A stretch of DNA of 64,000 nt. Origin: Rhizobium leguminosarum (GTDB taxonomy: Bacteria > Pseudomonadota > Alphaproteobacteria > Rhizobiales > Rhizobiaceae). Location: positions 930,001 through 994,000 of the forward strand of contig NZ_CP016286.1 of assembly GCF_001679785.1 (NCBI RefSeq), written 5' to 3'. The position numbers were made by a program, and so were the translations under genes. Under the pieces are notes generated by a model. It worked only from the letters and a program-made list of their open reading frames with translations. It did no database searches and was not told the DNA's origin. How positions within the stretch are numbered: position 1 is the first letter of the stretch; each line of letters begins with the position of its first letter. Shown here in pieces: positions 57,754 through 64,000 of this stretch.

Positions 57754-59298
57754 ATGAGCGGTTCACCTGACATCGTCATCATCGGTTCAGGCGTCGGCGG
57801 CGCCACGGTCGCGGCCGGTCTGGCCGTGACCGGTGCGCAGATATTGATCCTCGAAGCCGGCGACCATATCGCCGACCTTCCTGTTAATCGCGACCAGCGC
57901 GCGATCTTCCAGCGGGGACATTTTCGACCGAAGGAAACCTGGTACGAGGCAAGCGGCAAGGGGTTCAATCCCGGCAACTACTACAATGTCGGCGGGAATT
58001 CGAAGTTCTACGGCGCCGTGTTGTCACGTTATCGCAAGCAAGATTTCGACGTCATCCAGCACCGGGAGGGCGTGTCGCCGGCCTGGCCGTTTCCGTATGA
58101 GGTGCTGGAGCCGTGGTACTGCCAGGCCGAACGCATGTATCAGGTCCGCGGCAGCCTTGGCGAAGACCCCACAGAACCGCACCACTCGGCTTCCTACGAG
58201 TACCCGCCCGTCCCGGACGAGGCGCCGATCGCCGATATCAGGGCGCGCCTCAAGCGGAAAGGCCTGCATCCGTTTTCCCTGCCGCTCGGCCTCGATCTTG
58301 ACGCCTGGCTCTCCAAAGCACGCACACCATGGGATGCGCATCCGAACGCCCGCGACGGCAAGATGGATGCCGAGACCGCAGCCCTTGCAGTGGCGCTGAG
58401 GCACGAGAACGTCCGGCTCGAAACCAATGCGCGGGTGACGGGGCTTGACACGGGAGCGGGGAGCCGGATCGACCGGGTGACCTACATCAAGAACGGGGAG
58501 ACGCTGACTGTTTCGCCTGAGATCGTGATCCTCTCCGCCGGGGCGGTCCAATCATCAGTGCTTTTGCTGCGTTCGAAAAACGACCGCTTCCCAAAGGGTC
58601 TGGCGAATTCTTCCGACCAGGTGGGCCGCAACTTCATGAACCACAATGCCTCCGCGGTCATCGGGGTCTCGCCGCGGTTCAGCAACACCTCCATCTACCA
58701 GAAGACGTTTGCCTTCAACGACTTCTATCTCTCCGACGGGGAGGGAGGGCCGCCCCTCGGCAACGTGCAGCTCCTGGGGCGCATCTCCGAGAGAGTTCTC
58801 AAGGGCTCTCTGCCCCAGGCTCCGGAATGGCTTCTGCGCTTCATCACCGGCCATGCCATCGACTTCTATGCGATGAGCGAGGACGTTCCCAATCCCGAAA
58901 GCCGAGTCATGGTGGATGGAGACCGGATTATTCTCCAATGGCAGCGAACCAATTGGGACGCTCATCTCGCGCTTGTCGCCAGGCTGAAGGCAATACTGAA
59001 GTCGATCGGGTTTCCGATCGTGCTGGCGAGGCCCTTCGACAAGCGCACGCCCTCCCATCAGTGCGGAACGATCCGCATCGGAAACGATCCCGCGGCTGCG
59101 CCGCTCGACGCGTATTGCCGGGCTTATGATCACGACAATCTCTTCGTCGTCGACGCGAGTTTCCTCCCCACATCGGCCGCTGTGAATCCTGCGCTCACTA
59201 TCGCCGGCCAGGCACTGAGAGTGGCAGATCACATCGCGTCGAAGGACTTGCAGGCACGAGACGCGCTGGCAGACCGAACGGACAAAATAGGAAAGTAA
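57754..59298 (+). CDS. GMC-family FAD oxidoreductase 1
   Basis: The 514-residue flavoenzyme has the Rossmann FAD motif GSGVGGATVA (11-20) and LEAGD. The glycine-rich loop YNVGGNSKFYGAVL replaces the usual GGSS-type loop. The C-terminal active site has H in SHQCGT and N in AAVNPALTIAGQALRVADHI. This looks like the sugar-oxidising GMC branch (glucoside dehydrogenase-like) rather than choline dehydrogenase. No signal peptide is present, so it is probably cytoplasmic or needs a partner. It lies between the importer and a second GMC gene, one base before the latter. Confidence 0.9.
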   Translation: MSGSPDIVIIGSGVGGATVAAGLAVTGAQILILEAGDHIADLPVNRDQRAIFQRGHFRPKETWYEASGKGFNPGNYYNVGGNSKFYGAVLSRYRKQDFDVIQHREGVSPAWPFPYEVLEPWYCQAERMYQVRGSLGEDPTEPHHSASYEYPPVPDEAPIADIRARLKRKGLHPFSLPLGLDLDAWLSKARTPWDAHPNARDGKMDAETAALAVALRHENVRLETNARVTGLDTGAGSRIDRVTYIKNGETLTVSPEIVILSAGAVQSSVLLLRSKNDRFPKGLANSSDQVGRNFMNHNASAVIGVSPRFSNTSIYQKTFAFNDFYLSDGEGGPPLGNVQLLGRISERVLKGSLPQAPEWLLRFITGHAIDFYAMSEDVPNPESRVMVDGDRIILQWQRTNWDAHLALVARLKAILKSIGFPIVLARPFDKRTPSHQCGTIRIGNDPAAAPLDAYCRAYDHDNLFVVDASFLPTSAAVNPALTIAGQALRVADHIASKDLQARDALADRTDKIGK

Positions 59299-59299
59299 G

Positions 59300-60955
59300 A
59301 TGGGTTTCGACTATATCATCACCGGCGCCGGCCCTGCAGGATGCGTGCTTGCAAATCGGCTGAGCGAAGATCCAGATGTCAGAGTACTCCTGCTCGAGGC
59401 GGGTGGAGGCGACTGGAATCCGCTTTTTCACATGCCCGCGGGCTTCGCCAAGATGACCAAAGGCGTCGCCAGCTGGGGATGGGAAACCGTTCCCCAGAAG
59501 CACATGAAAGGCCGGGTGCTTCGCTATACGCAGGCGAAAGTCATTGGTGGCGGCTCGTCCATCAACGCACAGCTCTACACGCGTGGAAACGCGGTGGATT
59601 ATGACCTCTGGGCTCGTGAAGACGGCTGCGAGGGCTGGGACTATCGTTCGATCCTTCCTTATTTCAAACGTGCGGAGGACAACCAGCGCTTCGCCGACGA
59701 CTACCACTCCTATGGCGGTCCGCTCGGCGTCTCCATGCCTGCTGCGCCGCTGCCGATCTGCGACGCCTATATCCGTGCAGGGCAGGAGCTCGGCATTCCC
59801 TACAATCACGACTTCAACGGACGCCAGCAGGCAGGCGTGGGATTTTATCAGCTGACGCAGCGCAACCGTCGCCGGTCGTCGGCATCGCTCGCCTATCTCT
59901 CGCCGATCAAGGACCGGAAGAACCTGACGGTCAGGACGGGCACGCGCGTCGCGCGTATTATCGTGGAGGGAGCCCGTGCGACAGGCGTCGAGATCGTGAC
60001 CTCGCACGGCCAGGAGATCGTGCGCGCCGACCGCGAAGTATTGGTTTCCTCCGGCGCCATCGGATCACCGAAGCTGCTTTTGCAGTCCGGCATAGGACCG
60101 GCCGACCATCTCAAGTCGGTGGGCGTCAAGGTGCTCCACGATCTGCCGGGTGTCGGCGGCAACCTCCAGGATCACCTGGATCTTTTCGTCATTGCCGAAT
60201 GCACGGGCGATCACACCTATGATGGCGTCGCAAAATACCACCGGACCGTTTGGGCCGGGATTCAATATGTCCTGTTCCGCACAGGACCGGTTGCCTCGTC
60301 CCTCTTCGAGACCGGCGGCTTCTGGTACGTCGATCCGCAAGCCCGTTCTCCTGATATCCAGTTTCATCTCGGCCTGGGTTCGGGCATCGAAGCGGGTGTC
60401 GAACGGCTCAAGAATGCCGGCGTGACCCTTAACTCCGCCTATCTGCATCCGCGGTCGCGGGGGACGGTGCGTCTGTCAACCTCCGACCCGGCTGCCGCTC
60501 CATTGATCGACCCCAACTACTGGTCCGATCCTCACGACAGGACGATGTCCCTGGAAGGGCTGAAGCTCGCGCGCGAGATCATGCAGCAGGCGGCGCTGAA
60601 GCCCTATGTCATGGCCGAAAGGCTTCCCGGACCGAAGGTGATGACCGACGAGCAGCTTTTCGACTACGGCTGCGCCAACGCAAAGACCGACCATCATCCG
60701 GTGGGAACCTGCAAGATGGGGGTGGGACCCGATGCGGTTGTCGGACTTGATCTCAAGGTCCATGGCCTGGAAGGCCTCAGGGTCTGCGATTCATCCGTCA
60801 TGCCGCGCGTGCCGTCATGCAATACCAACGCTCCGACGATCATGGTCGGCGAAAAAGGCTCGGACCTCATTCGGGGCTTGCCTGCACTTCCATCTGCCAT
60901 CTTCGCCTACGAACGCAACGATACGCGGCCTCGGGCTCGCGCCGAAATCCGGTAG
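59300..60955 (+). CDS. GMC-family FAD oxidoreductase 2 (choline-dehydrogenase-like)
   Basis: The 551-residue protein belongs to the alcohol/choline dehydrogenase branch of GMC enzymes. FAD motif GAGPAGCVLANRL lies at 9-21, followed by LLEAGGGD. VIGGGSSINAQLYTRG is GMC signature 1 and SSGAIGSPKLLLQSGIGP is signature 2. The active-site histidine is in HHPVGTCKMG and the asparagine in SCNTNAPTIMVGEK. It oxidises a primary or secondary alcohol, passing electrons to a membrane acceptor or oxygen. Start is one base after GMC 1 with GGAAAG upstream. Confidence 0.93.
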   Translation: MGFDYIITGAGPAGCVLANRLSEDPDVRVLLLEAGGGDWNPLFHMPAGFAKMTKGVASWGWETVPQKHMKGRVLRYTQAKVIGGGSSINAQLYTRGNAVDYDLWAREDGCEGWDYRSILPYFKRAEDNQRFADDYHSYGGPLGVSMPAAPLPICDAYIRAGQELGIPYNHDFNGRQQAGVGFYQLTQRNRRRSSASLAYLSPIKDRKNLTVRTGTRVARIIVEGARATGVEIVTSHGQEIVRADREVLVSSGAIGSPKLLLQSGIGPADHLKSVGVKVLHDLPGVGGNLQDHLDLFVIAECTGDHTYDGVAKYHRTVWAGIQYVLFRTGPVASSLFETGGFWYVDPQARSPDIQFHLGLGSGIEAGVERLKNAGVTLNSAYLHPRSRGTVRLSTSDPAAAPLIDPNYWSDPHDRTMSLEGLKLAREIMQQAALKPYVMAERLPGPKVMTDEQLFDYGCANAKTDHHPVGTCKMGVGPDAVVGLDLKVHGLEGLRVCDSSVMPRVPSCNTNAPTIMVGEKGSDLIRGLPALPSAIFAYERNDTRPRARAEIR

Positions 60956-60979
60956 GCCATGTCGAGAGGAGAGACGACA

Positions 60980-62149
60980 ATGTCTGAAGTCAGAGTTGCA
61001 GTGATTGGCGCATCGGGCTGGATGGGAAGGGTCCACACGATGGCCTATCAGACCTTTCCGCATTTCTTCGGAGTGTCGGACGGAACGGCACGGATCGTCG
61101 CTCTCGTCGAAGGTCCGTCGAAGACAGCCGGGGACCTTTCTCACAGGGCGCCGGGTGCAAGAATTCTTCAGGATTGGAATCTCGCGGTCGCTGATCCGGA
61201 TGTCGATCTGATCGATATCTGCCTGCCTGACCATCTCCACTACGAGGTGGCCAAGGCGGCCTTGCTGGCCGGCAAACATGTCTATTGCGAGAAGCCGTTG
61301 GCAAACACCGCCGCCGAGGCGCGGGAACTGGCCGACATCGCCAGGGAAAAGGGTGTCATTACCCGCGTTGGACACGCCTTTCCTCGGAATCCCGTCCATG
61401 ATCTGGCGAAAGATATCATTCAATCCGGCGAAATTGGCGAGATCAAGCTATTCCGCGGCTGCCAGCACGTCGACATGTATGGCGATCCGAACGCGCCCTT
61501 CATGTGGCGGGGCGACGGAAAGCTTGCGCCGACCGGGATCGTCGGTGATACCGGTTCGCACATCTTCAGCTTCATGGATTTCCTGGTCGGCCGCGTCAGT
61601 TCCCTGATCGCCGACAATCTCATCGTGACGCCGCGCCGGCCTGTCGTCGAAGGCCTTGCCTATGGCGAGCAGGTGAAGCTGACAGGCAATGAGACCTGGG
61701 CTGATATCACCAATCCCGATGCAACCAATCTGCTGTGCCGGTTCGAGAACGGCGCCGGCGGGATCGTCGATTTCAGCCGTGTCGCGACCGGCCGCAAGTT
61801 CATGCAGACCTATGAAATCTATGGAACGAAAGGCAGCATCGCCTATACCTATGACGAGATAAACCGGCTGCGCTTCTACTCCAACGACGACCTGACGGGA
61901 CGTCGCGGCTTTCGCGAGATCGACGTGGGTCCTGAGAACCCCACTTTCCGGGCTTTCCTTCCTCTGCCGAATTTCGGCCTGGGCTACAATGAAAGCAAGA
62001 TCATCGAGGTGGCCGAGGTGATCCGCTCGATCGTTGCAAACAGGCCGATGTGGCCGACATTCGATACAGGCCATCACATCTGCCAGATTGTCGACGCATG
62101 CATGGAGTCCTCCCGGCAAAGGCGCTGGGTCGACATCCCGCTGGGCTGA
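60980..62149 (+). CDS. Gfo/Idh/MocA-family oxidoreductase
   Basis: The 389-residue NAD(P)-dependent dehydrogenase has the Rossmann start VRVAVIGASGWMGRVH. The CEKPLANT motif near 97-104 supplies the active-site lysine, and GDTGSHIFSFMDFLVG the conserved Asp and His of the catalytic region. The family oxidises inositols, aminosugars and 1,6-anhydro or keto sugars. ATG 60980 has GAGAGGAGAG upstream; ATG 60959 lies ahead of that site. Placement after two flavin oxidases suggests it acts on the same oxidised sugar or cyclitol skeleton. Confidence 0.93.
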   Translation: MSEVRVAVIGASGWMGRVHTMAYQTFPHFFGVSDGTARIVALVEGPSKTAGDLSHRAPGARILQDWNLAVADPDVDLIDICLPDHLHYEVAKAALLAGKHVYCEKPLANTAAEARELADIAREKGVITRVGHAFPRNPVHDLAKDIIQSGEIGEIKLFRGCQHVDMYGDPNAPFMWRGDGKLAPTGIVGDTGSHIFSFMDFLVGRVSSLIADNLIVTPRRPVVEGLAYGEQVKLTGNETWADITNPDATNLLCRFENGAGGIVDFSRVATGRKFMQTYEIYGTKGSIAYTYDEINRLRFYSNDDLTGRRGFREIDVGPENPTFRAFLPLPNFGLGYNESKIIEVAEVIRSIVANRPMWPTFDTGHHICQIVDACMESSRQRRWVDIPLG

Positions 62150-62155
62150 ACGCCG

Positions 62156-64000
62156 ATGACCACAGACGTTCCGCAGGAAATTCTTGACGCACTGACCGAT
62201 GTCGACATGCCGCGGCTCCCAACCGAGCCCGGCCGTTCGGACGTGGTCCGGCTCGCCGGCGTCGAGGCGCCGATCTATCGAGCCGGTTGCGTCGTCGTCG
62301 GATCCGGCGCGGCGGGTCTGCGTGCGGCGGTGGAATTGAAACGGCGCGGCGACGACGTCGTCATTATCAGCCAAAGCGCGTGGGGTGGAACCTCGGCCTG
62401 TTCGGGATCGGACAAGCAGACTCTTCACACGGCAAACACGACCGATCAGGGCGACAATTACAAGGCAATGGCGCGCGCCATCCGCAGCGGCGGTGCGATG
62501 GACGAGGACACGGCCTATGTCGAGGCTGTAGGCTCGTCCCGGATGATGGCATCACTCCAGTTCTTAGGCCTGCCGCTGCCTCAAGATCCGCTTGGCGGGA
62601 CGCTCAGATATCAGACCGACCATGACGAGGTCGGCCGCGCCACCAGTTGCGGCCCGCGCACCTCGCGCCTGATGGTCAAGGTGCTGGCCGAGGAAGCGAT
62701 CCGGCTCGGAGTGCCGTTTTACAACCAGACCACCGCGGTAAAGATCCTTACCGAGGGCGCTGGCGGTGACCGTCACGTCGTCGGGATAGTCGCCATGCGC
62801 GCCAGCGACCGCAGGGAGGAGAACCCGCTGGGCCTTGCGCTGTTCTTCAGCGGCGTGATCGTGCTCGCCGCCGGCGGGCCGGGTGAACTCTATCGCGACA
62901 GCGTTTATCCCAACGGCTGCTTCGGCTCTCTCGGATTGGCGCTGGACGCAGGCGTCGAACTCGTCAACCTGACCGAAAGCCAGTTTGGCATCGGAACACG
63001 TAGGGAGGGATTCCCGTGGAATCTGTCAGGCACCTACGTCCAGGCGATCCCGCATATTTACTCGGTGGACGCCGAAGGCGCCGAGCATCACTTCCTGGCA
63101 GAATACTATCGCAGCACCCAGGAGCTGGCGTCGAACATCTTCCGCAAGGGCTATCAGTGGCCATTTCACGCGACACGCATGCTCGATTTCGGCTCGAGCC
63201 TGGTCGATCTGGCCATCTTCAGGGAGACCGCCGCGGGACGGCGCGTCTTCATGGACTTCAATCGCAATCCGCTGCCGGGGGACCTGTCGTTCAGCTTGGA
63301 AAGACTGGATGAAGACGTCCGTCTCTATCTCGGCAAGGCCGGTGCCGACCAGGACATGCCGATCGATCGGTTGAAGCATATGAACCCGCTCGCGATCGAA
63401 CTCTATCGCCGCTCCAAAATCGACATTGCCGAGGAGCCGCTGGAATTTGCCGTCAACAATCAGCACATGAACGGCGGCATCATGGTCGATACCTGGGGCC
63501 GCAGCAGTCTCGGCGGCTGTTACGCGGTCGGAGAGGCGGCGGGCACACACGGCGTGACGAGGCCGGGTGGAGCGGCGCTCAATGCCGGGCAAGTCTTCGG
63601 TACGCGCGCGGCGGAGCACATCAGCGCGAGTGGCAGGGCAAAGCGGTCGGCGGCAGATGACATCGCCGATATCGCAGAGGCGGGCATCGCCGACCTCCTT
63701 GCGGTCCTTCGGACCGAGAGCCCGCACACCGTCAAATCTATCCGTTCGCAAGTACAGGCGCGAATGAGTGAAAAGGCTGGCATCCTCTGCGATCAGGAAA
63801 GTGTCAGCGGCGCCCTGCTCGAAGCACGCAAGCTGAATGCTGAAATTCGCGATAACGGCGTCGCCTACGGTCGAGCAGCGGAGGCGGTTCGCGGCGTGCA
63901 ATGGTGGCATATGGCGCTTGCTTCGGAAGCCGTGCTCAGCGCGCTTGATTTCTTCATTCGCAACGGCGGCGGCAGCCGCGGGGCGCGGGCGATATGCGAC
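62156..64000 (+). CDS. fumarate-reductase-like FAD-binding protein, 3' truncated by window
   Basis: The ATG at 62156 (6 bp after the previous stop) opens a frame that stays open through 64000, at least 615 residues. It starts MTTDVPQEILDALTDVDMPR. The FAD motif CVVVGSGAAGLRAAVELKRRG lies near 43-63, then SQSAWGGTSACSG. GGVMV-type flavoprotein motifs follow (QHMNGGIMVDTWGRSSLGG, YAVGEAAGTHGVTRPGGAALNAGQVFG), as in succinate dehydrogenase/fumarate reductase and L-aspartate oxidase flavoproteins. It probably performs a dehydrogenation or reduction in the same pathway. The C terminus is outside the window. Confidence 0.88.
   Translation, partial: MTTDVPQEILDALTDVDMPRLPTEPGRSDVVRLAGVEAPIYRAGCVVVGSGAAGLRAAVELKRRGDDVVIISQSAWGGTSACSGSDKQTLHTANTTDQGDNYKAMARAIRSGGAMDEDTAYVEAVGSSRMMASLQFLGLPLPQDPLGGTLRYQTDHDEVGRATSCGPRTSRLMVKVLAEEAIRLGVPFYNQTTAVKILTEGAGGDRHVVGIVAMRASDRREENPLGLALFFSGVIVLAAGGPGELYRDSVYPNGCFGSLGLALDAGVELVNLTESQFGIGTRREGFPWNLSGTYVQAIPHIYSVDAEGAEHHFLAEYYRSTQELASNIFRKGYQWPFHATRMLDFGSSLVDLAIFRETAAGRRVFMDFNRNPLPGDLSFSLERLDEDVRLYLGKAGADQDMPIDRLKHMNPLAIELYRRSKIDIAEEPLEFAVNNQHMNGGIMVDTWGRSSLGGCYAVGEAAGTHGVTRPGGAALNAGQVFGTRAAEHISASGRAKRSAADDIADIAEAGIADLLAVLRTESPHTVKSIRSQVQARMSEKAGILCDQESVSGALLEARKLNAEIRDNGVAYGRAAEAVRGVQWWHMALASEAVLSALDFFIRNGGGSRGARAICD

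Overview
The window comes from a rhizobial alphaproteobacterium, most likely Rhizobium of the R. etli / R. leguminosarum group. Evidence: uniformly high-GC codon use, the alphaproteobacterial rpoBC-str-S10-spc-alpha gene order, MsrPQ, Rhizobium-style intergenic palindromic elements, and large LacI/ABC sugar catabolic operons. No tRNA, rRNA, CRISPR array or phage gene was seen.

1-9373: the end of rplJ, then rplL, rpoB and rpoC, closed by a strong intrinsic terminator. A small unrecognised protein is encoded on the opposite strand. 10254-29452: the str (rpsL, rpsG, fusA, tuf), S10 (rpsJ to rpsQ), spc (rplN to adk) and alpha (rpsM, rpsK, rpoA, rplQ) gene sets in one 19-kb co-directional run encoding ribosomal proteins, elongation factors, SecY, adenylate kinase and RNAP alpha. 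Almost every gap above about 90 bp in the S10-spc-alpha part holds a terminator-like or complex RNA hairpin, which suggests graded internal attenuation.

29583-46398: housekeeping and accessory genes. They are a DUF2809 membrane protein, msrQ/msrP (periplasmic methionine sulfoxide repair), a complete IS element with inverted repeats and target duplication placed just upstream of msrP, ilvD, two small genes between an inverted pair of composite palindromic (RIME-like) elements, a DegP/Q protease overlapping rarA/mgsA, a DUF1883 protein, two alpha/beta hydrolases (one lacking its nucleophile serine), a 2-dehydropantoate 2-reductase, a nucleoside deoxyribosyltransferase-like protein, a carboxymuconolactone-decarboxylase-like protein and an orphan PAS histidine kinase. 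46533-47917 holds a broken Imm6-like immunity gene and an accessory signal peptidase I.

48102-64000 (continuing past the window): a tightly packed LacI-controlled catabolic operon. Two near-identical palindromic operators lie 107 bp apart; the second sits exactly between the -35 and -10 of a consensus promoter. The genes are lacI, a 3-ketoacid-type CoA-transferase, an enoyl-CoA hydratase, an aldehyde dehydrogenase, a four-gene sugar ABC importer, two different GMC flavin oxidoreductases, a Gfo/Idh/MocA dehydrogenase and a fumarate-reductase-like flavoprotein cut by the window end. The combination suggests import of a sugar-like or cyclitol-like compound, several oxidations of its hydroxyl groups, and CoA-linked processing of the carbon skeleton. 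I do not recognise this exact set as a described pathway, and it is the best candidate for new biology here.
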